This document shows, in pieces, positions 38,890 to 49,355 of a stretch of DNA of 64,000 nt. The notes below the pieces were generated by a model. That model searched no databases and was not told the origin of the DNA. It saw only the letters and a list, made by a program, of their open reading frames with translations. The number at the start of each line of letters is the position of its first letter. Positions within the stretch are counted from its first letter, which is position 1. The stretch comes from Strigamia acuminata (taxonomy: Eukaryota; Arthropoda; Chilopoda; Geophilomorpha; Linotaeniidae): assembly GCA_949358305.1 (NCBI GenBank), contig CASHSZ010000126.1, positions 123,009 to 187,008 on the forward strand, read 5' to 3'. Made by a program: the position numbers and the translations under genes.

Positions 38890-39441
38890 GTTGGACACAG
38901 CCAAAATTTCACCAACTGCAGATCCAACATGTGATCAAACACCCTGACGGCAAGATCAAACTCTGTCCCATACGTGTGATATAGCATTCGACTCACCATC
39001 TCGAGACGAATCGTTTAAAATTACCCCCACTTTTAATTTTGTTCTAACCCCCACTTCCAATGCCCCCAGACCATTTTAAACAATGTCAAACAATGCCCAC
39101 TGCCGTAGGAAGTCCATACAATTTACCCTCACTTTCACTTTTTATTATCCCCCACTTTCCTAAAAATGGTTTTACGTTTGATGGGATTTTACCAACACAC
39201 GACATTCATCCATCTTCCCTCGCAACAAAATGTAACTGTCCAAAAACCAGCTGTGATAGAAGCAAGTGTAGTTCAATGACCTACTTCCTTTTAATTCAAA
39301 GAGCAGAATAATTTAATTCACTCACCCATGGCCTTGCCTCGGGTCATTTCCTCCTTCATACCTTTAAATTCCTCCTTGAGGATAAAATCAAGAATTGCAC
39401 ATTAAATGCGTATTCACATATCTACTCTTGTACTACAACAA
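38890..39441. other. Non-coding segment before the right TIR
   Basis: This is less AT-rich than its surroundings, with repeated CCCCCACTT motifs (39024-39060 and 39148). A plus-strand frame at 39060-39311 has no recognisable features and is not called. Confidence 0.4.
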
Positions 39442-39592
39442 TGCGGGACAACCTAACATAACCTAACCTAAACATTCCCATTCTCCCACCCTCGAACCAC
39501 TTCCTCATTTTAACCTTTTTTAATTTTTGAGCTGAAATCATGGATTGCCCATTTAGTGTGTGTGGCACCACGGAACCATTTCTCCAACAACA
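39442..39592 (-). repeat. Right TIR of the Polinton
   Basis: This is the complement of 22587-22737, ending CCATTTCTCCAACAACA. The host duplication CATATT follows. Confidence 0.95.
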
Positions 39593-40089
39593 CATATTTG
39601 GGAGAAACCTTTAGCATGTTTGCTATCCTTCCATATGATATTAATGGGTTAAAGGCATTGGAAGAAACGCTTACCGTTTCAGAATTGGAAAGTTTAATAC
39701 ATTATAGGGCCTATACCAAAGTAAATTTGACATTACCGAAATTTAAAATAGAATCCTCATTATCTCTCAAAGATATTTTGAGTAGTATGGGTATGAGTGA
39801 TCTGTTCAATAAACACAAGGCGAATTTGTCGGGAATTACGGGCCAGAAAGATTTGTTCGTTTCTGCCGCTTTACACAAAGCTTTTCTTGAAGTGAACGAG
39901 GAAGGAAGCGAGGCGGCCGCAGCAACATTTATGGTTGCGGCAGCTTGCGGATACGACGAAACGCTTGAATTTCGAGCAGACCATCCTTTCCTCCTATTCA
40001 TCAAAGATACTCGAAGTGGCGCTATCGTGTTCTGGGGACGGCTGATGAATCCCAATCCGGGCGCTGCTGTGCAAGAAGTGCATACCTAA
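39593..40089 (+). pseudogene. Serpin gene, 3' part, cut by the Polinton
   Basis: Directly after the TSD, in the frame left at 22586, the serpin continues (L-G-E-T-F-S-M-F). It ends with helix-F-to-loop features: L-P-K-F-K-I-E, then the hinge E-E-G-S-E-A-A-A-A-T, and F-R-A-D-H-P-F-L-L-F-I before the final strand. The Ala-rich hinge is that of inhibitory serpins. Together with 21953-22586 it would make one uninterrupted 375-codon exon including the stop. No other damage is seen, so the Polinton is the only obvious lesion. On its own this half has no start or promoter that I can identify. Confidence 0.88.
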
Positions 40090-40957
40090 TTGGAAATATT
40101 AACTTGCCACTTGTTGAAACTATAATGAAAAATTAAATAGTTGAAAAATATTGAAGCTAGTCACAAATTGTACAAATTATTGAATCAAAAAATTAAATTT
40201 CAAGCAAACTAAAATTTTTGTTTTATATTAACACAATTTCAAAACTTTAGATCACCTAAAACGGAGCTCGTTGCTGTGGCAACAGACTACCTTTCTCATT
40301 TTTGGTATTCTTGCTCAAAGGGAATTCTATTTTGTTGTCAGTGAACACAAATTTACCCGTAATATTTATAAAGGTATTTGACAAGTTTTAATAAATTTAT
40401 ATAAAAATTGTTTTATGAAATTTACAATGTTATTTGTACTAGTTATTAACCTTATTAACCATTTATGACAAAATTATATTAGAAAAAGTATAAAATTAAA
40501 TTAGCTTGTAATGATTGTTGTTTTGCGTTTTCTTTTCTCCCAATTATCCACTTCGATCGAAACGTGGCACATAGAGTATAAACAGAAACTTTAATAAAAG
40601 AAATAATCAATTGGTACTGAAAATAAATTTAAAAAAAAAATTTAAAAAATAAACAAATATTCATACATTGAGTTTTCTAAGAATCACCGTTAATAATATG
40701 GCACATAAAAGACTTGTACTAAATTTCCAAATCTGGTGCCACAACTTCAAACCCCAATATCTCAACAACCTGACCATGGATTTTTTTATTTAAAAAACCA
40801 AACAATACAGAGGACCTTCTCCTCTACAAACCCTAAAAAGCAGAACACTACTCCTCTTGGTTTTCGAGCAGCGACCGTTTGAATTTGGCGCAACTGAAAT
40901 TACAAAACCCAAACATTCCAAGTTTTTAGCATTTTTAATCAGAAAGTTGTAGAGTAC
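40090..40957. other. Spacer, no gene seen
   Basis: This AT-rich interval between the serpin end and the short LTR element has no coding frame or repeat that I can support. Its last five bases (AGTAC, 40953-40957) are the left target duplication of the next element. Confidence 0.5.
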
Positions 40958-41143
40958 TGGAGTGTTCTGACTCCATTTTGTATTTGCGTATTTTTTATGA
41001 CGCGCCCGCTTACGCGAGCGCCCTCTGTACTTTTGAATATATTAAATAACTTATGTTAATTTCCAACTAAGACATGGCTGCTTATTTCAACCACTCATAA
41101 TTTCATCCACTTTCATCAATTATTCGACGATAAGAACACATTA
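40958..41143 (+). repeat. 5' LTR of the short LTR element
   Basis: The 186-bp repeat is nearly identical to 43377-43562. Confidence 0.92.
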
Positions 41144-41321
41144 TTGGCGACGAGGTATGAATTTCAACAAAGAATCCACGATCTTCTGTGACTTTTTGTG
41201 TGTTTTTCCCGTCGTTTGATGTCAAATTGGACTTGCTGACCACGCGTTGACCGTTAGGCTTAGCACCTTGTATCGTGAGTTTTTGTGCCGTTTTCATCGA
41301 AATTTTTTTTTGCCGTGAATT

Positions 41322-43256
41322 ATGCCGTTGTCGGGAACCCCCGAGAAATACAACCCGCAAGACGACTGGGCGACGTACGTGCTTCATATGAGTTGCGTGT
41401 TCGCCTGCAACAAAGTCGTCGACGACGCCGACAAAGTGAACACGCTTTCGTCGTGCGTGGGAATGGCCACGTTCGCGAAAATCGTCGATTTGACCCGGCC
41501 AAAGGACCCCACGACCATGAAGTACAAGGAAATAGTGGACCTGATGGAAAAACATCAAAAACCGAAGCCCATTGCGCAAGGCGAAATTGTGCGGTTCCGC
41601 AACCGTAAACGAAATAAGGGCGAGACTGTTAGCGACTTCGCGGCGGCCCTTCATTCCCTCACCAAATACTGCAATTTCGAGGATAATCAGGACGACGAAA
41701 TGAGAAATCAGTTCATCGTTGGCCTAAATATGCGGCAAGTACAAGAAACCTTATATTTGCAAAAGGACTTGACCTTCGCCAAGGCGCTCGAGGCGGCCAC
41801 TTCTGCAGAAATCGCCGGAGCAGATGTTTCTTCCTTCGTGGATCCCCAACAGTCGGTGCATCACGTTGATAAGGGCGGGAACTCCTCCAGAAACGTCGCG
41901 AATTCGCCTAAAAGTGGCAAACGCTCCTCGAGGGGCACCACTGGATCATCTCAAGAGCAGTCGGATCGTCCCCAGTCGCAACACGAAAATGTCAAGTGTA
42001 AACATTGCGGCAGGTCGGGACACCGCCACGATGAGTGTAGATTCCGCAATGCAACGTGCCATGGCTGCGGCATTGAGGGGCACATTAAGCCCATCTGTCG
42101 GTCCACCAAGCTTTCAGCGTCCGCTCATCACACCACTGTGTCGGCACCTCGCAAGCTGACATTTTACACCGTTCGTACGAGGAAGCCTAAAACCCCGATT
42201 GCGGTGAATGAAGTGTCCATCAGGCCGACCAAACCACTAGTTCTCGAGCTTCGAATCGCTCAGACGCTGTTATGGATGGAAATTGACACTGGAGCTGGCG
42301 CCACAATCATCAGTCGCGCGATGCATAATGAATATTTTTCTCAGTTCCAGATCCAGCCACTTGCCACTGAATTTTCGTCGTACGATGGCCATTCCTTGCC
42401 GATGACGGGCGTGTGCATCGTCCCAGTTACGTACGACGGGAAAACACGCGAATTGCCGTTGTGTGTGGCCGAACACGGTCAAGTTCCGTTGCTGGGACGT
42501 GACTGGATGGACGAGTTCGGTTTGCTGCACGCTGCTGGTGCGGCCCTTCGTTCCGTAATTCATCATGCTGCTGCCGGCGTTCCTCCGAAATTCGCTCGCA
42601 AACGTGCGACTCGACAGCGGGCTGCAGACCCAAACAACTTGGAATTGGCCGCCACCATCGCTCCAACTCGCGAAATGGAAGCGTTTCCTGCGCCGCAAGA
42701 CGATCCGTCTCTGCCGTCGACTGTTGCTGCCCCTGCGTACGAAGCGGCTTCTCCTGTGGCTGCGGCAGCTAAAGATGCTGCGCCGCAGTGCTCCGCCAGT
42801 GCAGCTGATCGCGAGACGTTGCGGACGATTTTGGACAAACGTAAACACGTTTCCCGCGACGAAATTGGCCGGGTCAACGTGGCACCGCCGGCGCTTGAAA
42901 AGGAATTGCGTAAACGAATTGTAATTTCGCCTTCTCGCTCAATTGAAGGGGATGAGCGTCATTCTGGCCCATTTGTTATGCCTCAGAACTCCACTGAGAT
43001 TCCGCCAATTGTTCAAGCTCAACCTCAACTCGCAGTTCCTGACCAACCCCAGCTAAATATGCCTATTCCAATTCCAAACTCACCTCCGAGATTTCCTATT
43101 CCGTTGCTTCCTCCTCTTCCGCCGTCACCTCCTGCGCTCCAGTCCTTGCCTCAATTACCTCCGCAAGCAGCTCGCATTGTACGGCCAGCCAGGAAAAGAA
43201 AGCCAACGCGATTTTACGGTTTTCCAGTGAATTTAAGTTATGGATTGAGTTTGTAA
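41322..43256 (+). CDS. gag: Gag-protease protein with residual Pol C-terminus
   Basis: This 644-residue frame has a Gag domain (residues about 10-170). Two zinc knuckles follow, CKHCGRSGHRHDEC and CHGCGIEGHIKPIC (about 226-256). Next is an aspartic protease with MEIDTGAGATIISRAM (about 316-331) and LLGRDWMDEFGLL. Then comes a long Ala/Pro-rich stretch. The last 30 residues (R-K-R-K-P-T-R-F and a short tail) resemble the end of a Gypsy Pol. The frame is continuous, so the RT, RNase H and integrase regions appear to have been removed by an in-frame deletion, or replaced by low-complexity sequence. The protease Asp is kept, so Gag processing and particle formation may still work. Confidence 0.85.
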   Translation: MPLSGTPEKYNPQDDWATYVLHMSCVFACNKVVDDADKVNTLSSCVGMATFAKIVDLTRPKDPTTMKYKEIVDLMEKHQKPKPIAQGEIVRFRNRKRNKGETVSDFAAALHSLTKYCNFEDNQDDEMRNQFIVGLNMRQVQETLYLQKDLTFAKALEAATSAEIAGADVSSFVDPQQSVHHVDKGGNSSRNVANSPKSGKRSSRGTTGSSQEQSDRPQSQHENVKCKHCGRSGHRHDECRFRNATCHGCGIEGHIKPICRSTKLSASAHHTTVSAPRKLTFYTVRTRKPKTPIAVNEVSIRPTKPLVLELRIAQTLLWMEIDTGAGATIISRAMHNEYFSQFQIQPLATEFSSYDGHSLPMTGVCIVPVTYDGKTRELPLCVAEHGQVPLLGRDWMDEFGLLHAAGAALRSVIHHAAAGVPPKFARKRATRQRAADPNNLELAATIAPTREMEAFPAPQDDPSLPSTVAAPAYEAASPVAAAAKDAAPQCSASAADRETLRTILDKRKHVSRDEIGRVNVAPPALEKELRKRIVISPSRSIEGDERHSGPFVMPQNSTEIPPIVQAQPQLAVPDQPQLNMPIPIPNSPPRFPIPLLPPLPPSPPALQSLPQLPPQAARIVRPARKRKPTRFYGFPVNLSYGLSL

Positions 43257-43376
43257 TTTGTTTAGTTGATTTGTTTTATTGTAATTCGATCTTGGTATGT
43301 TACATTTGTTTGTTATCACATTTGAATTTATTTGTATTTGAATTGCTCCCTTGTTGGTTCTCAATTAAGGGGATGA

Positions 43377-43562
43377 TGGAGTGTTCTGACTCCATTTTGT
43401 ATTTGCGTATTTTTTATGACGCGCCTGCTTACGCGAGCGCCCTCTGTACTTTTGAATATATTAAATAACTTATGTTAATTTCCAACTAAGACATGGCTGC
43501 TTATTTCAACCACTCATAATTTCATCCACTTTCATCAATTATTCGACGATAAGAACACATTA
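43377..43562 (+). repeat. 3' LTR of the short LTR element
   Basis: This is the direct repeat of 40958-41143. AGTAC follows at 43563-43567. Confidence 0.92.
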
Positions 43563-43567
43563 AGTAC

Positions 43568-44270
43568 CATCAAATTAGTACTATGCAACTTATCTTATTC
43601 ATCTTAAGTTAACTGTTTTTGTTTTAAAATAAAAACAAATCAGCTGAAATGAAGCCAGCCATTGTAGCAAAAATTTAATTTCTACTGCAAAAGTACTGAA
43701 TTTCTTTAATAAATGTATTCAAATTTGCATTTTTGGAAAAACCACTGCCTTTTTTTAATGTCTAAATTATTTTATTTTCCTAAGAATAAAACATTTCAAT
43801 TTGCTGATTTGTTTTTCTTTTTTTAAAAAAACAGTTAAGTTAAAAACACGCAGTTTAGGATTGATACGTCTTTATTGTCGTGGTTGTCTGCGTTCACCCT
43901 TCAGCAACCAACCCACGTGGCCGAGGGCCTTTTGGGCAGCGAGGTCGGTTAAACATTGCCACGCCATGCCTTGCGGAACGGCCCAAAAGGTCGCTTCCAG
44001 TCCTTTTGGTCTTGAGGGCGACTTTGCCAGTTATTGACACTGCCATTGCCATTGCCATTTCCGTTTATTGTTGTTCGACAGCTCCACTTTCGCTGATCTG
44101 TTGTAGTCGTTGTATATCTATGTTACAAATTTATAGTATTATTGCTACTCAGCAAAACAATGTGAACATAAATAAACATATCGCTGAGCTGTTCGAGCAG
44201 CGGCTCTTGTTATTTTCGGAATCTAAATCTGCCTAGTTTACAACCGAGGAAGGAAATTTAGAAAATCATA
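43568..44270. other. Spacer and upstream region of LRR copy D
   Basis: No gene is seen. A GC-richer stretch at 43905-44030 contains GGCCTTTTGGGC and GGCCCAAAAGG, a short inverted pair. 44060-44270 loosely resembles the 5' flank of copy B. Confidence 0.4.
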
Positions 44271-44778
44271 ATGGAGGAGCAGAATTTATCAGACATGGCT
44301 ATTAAAAGTCTTTTCCGATGTCTTATTCAACGGCCGGTTGAAGAAATGGAGAACGTTCGAATGAGAAACACGGTGGAAATAATGGATTACTTCGAGAAAC
44401 ACATTGCTGAGTGGGATATTTGGAATTTCATCGTAATATATATTTTTTTTCATTTTATAAATTTGTTATCCAGGTTTTACACAACTCAATATCATAGTCC
44501 AGCCTTGGACAGACTGGTGAAACTGGTGAAACTGAGTGAGTATGGATTTCTGGATTTATTTCGTAATTATTAATATGAAATTATTTGAATTAGATGTTAG
44601 TTTTAGAATGCTGAAGAAGTTGCATGACGAAGAGTTTTGGGACAAAAGTGTTCGCGAGCCAGGGGCGTGGGATGTCGCTCTATTTGTACAGGAAGAAGAG
44701 ACAAAATTGCAATTGTACAATATGAGTCCAAATTTTGATTTGGAATTTTTGCTTCGGGTTTGTGGCCACAAGTTGAAA
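44271..44778 (+). pseudogene. LRR-family gene copy D, exons 1-2 only
   Basis: Exon 1 (44271-44535, long form, 265 nt) and exon 2 (44594-44778) keep the family's phases (1, then 0), acceptor GAATTAG and donor AAA/GTGAGT. The peptide has M-A-I-K-S-L-F-R-C-L-I-Q-R-P-V-E-E-M and ends C-G-H-K-L-K, closest to copy B. Intron 2 then runs into the large minisatellite. Behind it only a degraded trace of exon 3 seems to remain near 45590-45680 (after TTTTAG, with a TLT...LPK-like pattern broken by stops). The LRR part is absent, so this copy is probably non-functional. Confidence 0.65.
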
Positions 44779-44816
44779 GTGAGTAGACAAAGAGAACTAA
44801 ATTGACATACAAAAAA

Positions 44817-45550
44817 TGCATTCTCAAGCAAAATAATGCATTCTCAAGTAAAATAATGCATTTTGAAGCAAAATGATGCATTTTGAAGCAAAATGATGCA
44901 TTTTGAAGCAAAATGATGCATTTTGAAGCAAAATGATGCATTTTGAAGCAAAATGATGCATTTTGAAGCAAAATGATGCATTTTGAAGCAAAATGATGCA
45001 TTTTGAAGCAAAATGATGCATTTTGAAGCAAAATGATGCATTTTGAAGCAAAATGATGCATTTTGAAGCAAAATGATGCATTTTGAAGCAAAATGATGCA
45101 TTTTGAAGCAAAATGATGCATTTTGAAGCAAAATGATGCATTTTGAAGCAAAATGATGCATTTTGAAGCAAAATGATGCATTTTGAAGCAAAATGATGCA
45201 TTTTGAAGCAAAATGATGCATTTTGAAGCAAAATGATGCATTTTGAAGCAAAATGATGCATTTTGAAGCAAAATGATGCATTTTGAAGCAAAATGATGCA
45301 TTTTGAAGCAAAATGATGCATTTTGAAGCAAAATGATGCATTTTGAAGCAAAATGATGCATTTTGAAGCAAAATGATGCATTTTGAAGCAAAATGATGCA
45401 TTTTGAAGCAAAATGATGCATTTTGAAGCAAAATGATGCATTTTGAAGCAAAATGATGCATTTTGAAGCAAAATGATGCATTTTGAAGCAAAATGATGCA
45501 TTTTGAAGCAAAATGATGCATTTTGAAGCAAAATGATGCATTTTGAAGCA
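44817..45550. repeat. 20-bp minisatellite, ~37 near-identical units
   Basis: The unit is TGCATTTTGAAGCAAAATGA. The first two units carry C-for-G changes (ATTCTCAAGC) like the copy C array; the remaining units are essentially invariant. It begins about 40 bp after exon 2, the same place as the divergent array in copy C. The minus strand has no stop in any phase, producing three long spurious frames. Confidence 0.95.
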
Positions 45551-47193
45551 TTGAATTTAAGCTACTTTTTTGTATTTTAGTATGCAAACACAACTTAAAA
45601 TTTTACATTGACAACCAAACGCAACTCACAACAGTAATGAATATGTATAATTTTACCAAAGCGATCGAAGCCATAACTTTTAAACGAGTAAGCAAACAAA
45701 GCCAAAATATAAATTAGAAAAAATCACAAAAATCATTGATCCTGATTCTTTCTGCAGGGAACAAAATCTTATTCCAATAAGTTTCAAACCAGAGAGGTAT
45801 ACACGGCTTACGCCTCAGCGACTCAATTGATAAATAGTAATTTTTTTTTAAATTTTATTGCACGTAGGTTTTGTGTTAACATTTAATAACAAAACTGATT
45901 ATCCCATTCAGATGAAAAATTACCACTTGGCCCTGAATCCCAGTTACGCGTAAAAGAAAAAGAAAGAACAACTCCTCCAAAACCTTTGTTCGTTATAGTA
46001 AGTATGGATGTATCATCTCTTTCTTTAGCTGTGTAATTTTGCGGTTCTAATTTTGGATGAATTTCGGTAAAGATAATTGAATAACAAACATTTCTGCTAT
46101 TTATTATGGTCACAAGTTGTCAATCTGGCCTTATTTGTCGGATCGACAGTAATGTAACATCCAACACAATTAAAGATAAAACGATAAAATTACAACGTGC
46201 GCTATTTGCACGCTAGCCATGCCAACCATGCCAACGCTCGCCAAAGAAAAAAATTGCAACAAAATCGAAAATCCAAACCAAATAGACAATGCCGAATCGA
46301 AAATCAAGTCAAAAGTGTTGAAGATGAACCGGAAATCGCTCAAAAGATGGTGGACGCCCCTCAACAGTTCAAGAATTGGCCCGGACGTCCATCTTTCGTC
46401 AAAACTAATGGAAAATGGTTAACCAAATAATCATATCTTCGTCGCCAAATGTATAGTTCTCACATTGATGATGAGGTGATGTGTTTGATACAAGAGTTGA
46501 GTTATGACTGAGAATTTATTCTTGTGTTCAATTATACATATGGTTCATAAGTGTCACTACAACATGATGAAAGCTCCAATTGTTATCAAGTTATTACATC
46601 ACTGCAGTAGCGAGCAACTCCGAAGACAAAAGTGAAGATGTATTTGATCCGATAACTGCTAAGCAACCTCTCGAGGAATATGATGGGCGAATAAAAAACG
46701 GCACGCGAGAAAAAGTCAAGCAACCCAATAAATAGATAATGATTGCAAGCCGATGGGTCGTACGAACATAATACAAACGGAATGGAACCACCGACAACCA
46801 AAAGTCCGATTTGTTGCCAAAGATTTCTAGCAACAGCCCGGAGTCTATTAGAATGAAAAATTTGTGCCAGTCGCCATTGCCAACTGAATTTGGATAAACG
46901 GCACTCGTCGCCAAAGATTTTTCGCAGCATACGAATATGAAGACACAAATCCTAACTTAAACCCAACAAAAATGAATTGGCAAACATGGGAGTTTGGTGG
47001 TGGGTTTTCCAAAGCCGAGTATACAGTAGGTTGGAACAGAAAATATACGAGGAGAAAAGTGTCTAATAATTATGATGGAAAAGTTAACACTAATGCTATC
47101 TTTCTATTCTTCTCTGAAATTAAAAAAAATGCTGTCATTCGTTCCCAAATTAAATAATCTACATACACTATATTCTTATCATTACCATTACAG
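45551..47193. other. Spacer with weak coding signals upstream of the channel gene
   Basis: The first 130 bp may be decayed LRR exon 3. A minus-strand frame (45883-46113) and a plus-strand frame (46972-47157, containing W-Q-T-W-E-F-G-G-G-F) look composition-wise like protein, but I recognise no family and no complete gene. The latter could be an earlier exon of the gene at 47194, though its end does not match a clear donor. Confidence 0.35.
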
Positions 47194-49355
47194 GTGGCCA
47201 TTATTGCAAAAGCATACAATCCAATTGTTACTATAATACCAACATTAGAAATTCATGTAACAGAAATATATCAAGAGAATATATTTGCTTTTACTGCCAA
47301 AAAAGTAAGATGATTATTAATATTGAAATGTTATTCATAAATTTGTTTACAAAATTAAAATGGCATTCTAAACTAACCTAACTTTTCCTAATCCAAACTC
47401 ATCTTGTAAACACAAAATATTGATTCAGGATACTTTTATCTACCAACACACATTTCAAACCATAGCATTTTCTCCCCATCCGAATAAAATAATCACTTAA
47501 CCTCTGTTTTTAGTACACATTTGTGAATAGAAGATTGCATCCTTGTGTGGACATCTCTACTATGGAAAAATGTTACGCGGATTGTTTCTTACAAGCAATT
47601 AATCAACGAAATTTTACTTGCCAGTATGTTAGTTGTCTATTCTTACACTATGTTAGCACAGTGCTTTTCAGAACAGCCGTGTGGTCCAAACGGTTTGCCG
47701 GACCCAACCTATACCTAGCAATGTTAAATTCCCTCTTCCATCTGGATAGCTTGTTAGTACGGACAACTTTCAAGGAGCTGTCCTATGTTCGGGCTACACA
47801 GAGTAAACTGCATATCATTGATTTGTATTTAACGTGTGAGCACTTGACCACCCAAAGATGACCTGCATCACTGTCACACACTGTCCAATGGCCCCACGGT
47901 CACACAGTATCTCCTGTGGGGAGTGGTAAGACCTAGTGAAGGGATGGCGGGAGCTGAGTGATGTAGAGAGTAGAGGAGAGTGAGTAAAAGTTATTCATGA
48001 AGTCAGCTAGTACAGTCGTGCCCTGCGCTGATCCACCCTCCTCCCTATTCACCTCTGTGACGCTCAGTGGTGAGATGTTGAATCCACCACAGCCTCCATG
48101 AGCAGTTGCATAAATAAAATAAAAAACAAATTTTTACTTATCTGGAAAACTGTGATCAAGTAAATACGGCAAATATTATAAAAATCGCCAATATTAATTA
48201 AAAGTGACAATGATGCTACAAATTCATGGTTTTAATGACATCTTACCAAAATAATTATGTTGATCAATAGTGTATTAAGTGAGAAATATATCACTTAAGA
48301 TTTGTACCTTTTCAAAAAAGATCTTGAAATTCTAACTTATACGAGCATAATTTAATTACAGATTTCCATTTCTGCCTAAAATGCAGGAAAATGAATGTGT
48401 CGCTGATGAATTATCATGCAATTACACCAAACAAATTGTTGAAGTAGGATGGCAAGTTAATCCTCATTATACCTGCAATTGTGCGAGAGAATGTGCAAAA
48501 GATACGTTCATTTCTCACTATTATTTCACTGATCAGTACACAAAAACGAGCATTTTTTATTACTTGTCCAGTAGAATTCTTGAACTAACAGAATATTTTT
48601 GTTTTGACTTCATATCATTGATGTGTAACATTGGTGGCTACATGGGCTTTTACATTGGAATATCTTGTATTGATATTATTGAATCAACTATTTCAAACAT
48701 TCAAAATGGTTATGAAATAGCTAATTACTACAGAAAGAAGAAAAGTCCTTTTGAAAAACATGTCATGGCAAAAAGTAAAGAATTATGGAAGGCAACAACT
48801 AATGACAGTTCTCAAAGTGCCTCACTGCAATCTAAGACTACTGTAAAAATTAGAAAATTTGTCATATTGTGTTGTTTCCTGTCAAGTTGCTATTTTACAT
48901 ACTGTCGAATCATGACTTACATTGATTATCCTGTATACATGACCATCGAACTTACCCAAGATCGATTTATCCAAATTCCAAATGTTGCTGTATGCAGTTA
49001 TCCCGATGAAATACTACAGGAAATGGAAAAGATGATGACGTACAAAAATCTCACAGTAAATCGTACAGAAAATTTCGACTTTTTAGAGCTTCTTGATTTG
49101 CCATCAGAATATGCAAACGACACAAATGAATTATGGGAAGCAACAAGTGATATGGAAAATTTTAATATGGTAATTACATTAATTCAACTTGAAAATAACT
49201 TTAGAGAAATTTTTCAACAGCAGTTGTCTTTGCCATTGGTCACATTAATTTGCGACATTGGGTCGATTATCGGCTTTTTTCTTGGAATATCTGCTCTATC
49301 ATCATTTCAATTGCTGGAAAAAACCTTACACAAATTTAACTTCAGAAATGATTAA
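47194..49355 (+). CDS. DEG/ENaC (pickpocket-like) channel, 3' exons, with an extra TM2
   Basis: Model: exons 47194-47304, 47514-47623 and 48362-49355 (405 codons with the stop), all with GT-AG borders and compatible phases. The first two exons give part of the cysteine-rich extracellular domain (for example T-M-E-K-C-Y-A-D-C). Exon 3 continues it, then has a TM2 with the selectivity-filter style G-Y-M-G-F-Y-I-G-I-S. Unexpectedly the frame goes on through a TM1-like segment (F-V-I-L-C-C-F-L-S-S-C-Y-F) and the post-TM1 motif I-P-N-V-A-V-C. A short extracellular stretch of roughly 100 residues and a second TM2 (G-S-I-I-G-F-F-L-G-I-S) complete it. Family members are amiloride-sensitive sodium channel subunits with TM1, a large loop and TM2. 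The upstream exons with the first TM1 are not found. Confidence 0.75.

Larger units (their letters stand above)
22587..39592 (+). mobile_element. Complete Polinton/Maverick (adintovirus-like) element, 17,006 bp
   Basis: The element is bounded by identical 151-bp inverted repeats (22587-22737 and 39442-39592) and a 6-bp target duplication CATATT (22581-22586 and 39593-39598). Six-base duplications are the known signature of Polintons. It encodes family-B protein-primed DNA polymerase, retroviral-type integrase, packaging ATPase, adenain-like proteases, putative major and minor capsid proteins and several accessory proteins. The genes form three blocks: polymerase (+), a morphogenesis block (-) and an integrase block (+). 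The gene set matches what is described for adintoviruses, so it may be an integrated DNA virus. Identical TIRs and open frames suggest recent insertion. It sits inside a serpin exon. Confidence 0.95.
40958..43562 (+). mobile_element. Non-autonomous LTR retrotransposon (gag-protease only), 2605 bp
   Basis: Two 186-bp LTRs (40958-41143 and 43377-43562) start TGGAGTGTTCTGAC and end AACACATTA, with one base different that I saw (CGCCCGC versus CGCCTGC). The target duplication is AGTAC on both sides. A possible primer site TGGCGACGAGG begins at 41145, and a purine tract AAGGGGATGA precedes the 3' LTR. The interior holds one frame with gag and protease but no RT, RNase H or integrase core. It must rely on an autonomous relative. 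Confidence 0.9.

Noticed and set aside
38516-38999. Three minus-strand frames with repeated F-A-L-F-S-M-F-H-A-S
   Set aside because: They are produced by the 26-bp tandem repeat being stop-free on that strand.
39060-39311. 83-residue plus-strand frame near the right Polinton TIR
   Set aside because: No motif, an unremarkable start and low-complexity surroundings.
44817-45550. Possible CRISPR array
   Set aside because: There are no variable spacers; units are contiguous 20-bp repeats in a eukaryotic intron.
44603-45593. Three overlapping minus-strand frames of 235-312 residues rich in F, C, H and K
   Set aside because: They come from the 20-bp minisatellite, whose unit lacks stop codons on that strand in every phase. 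There is no homology and no promoter.
46586-46948. Minus-strand frame of 120 residues with hydrophobic stretches
   Set aside because: No family recognised. The two overlapping frames on the same strand and lack of splice or promoter signals make it weak.
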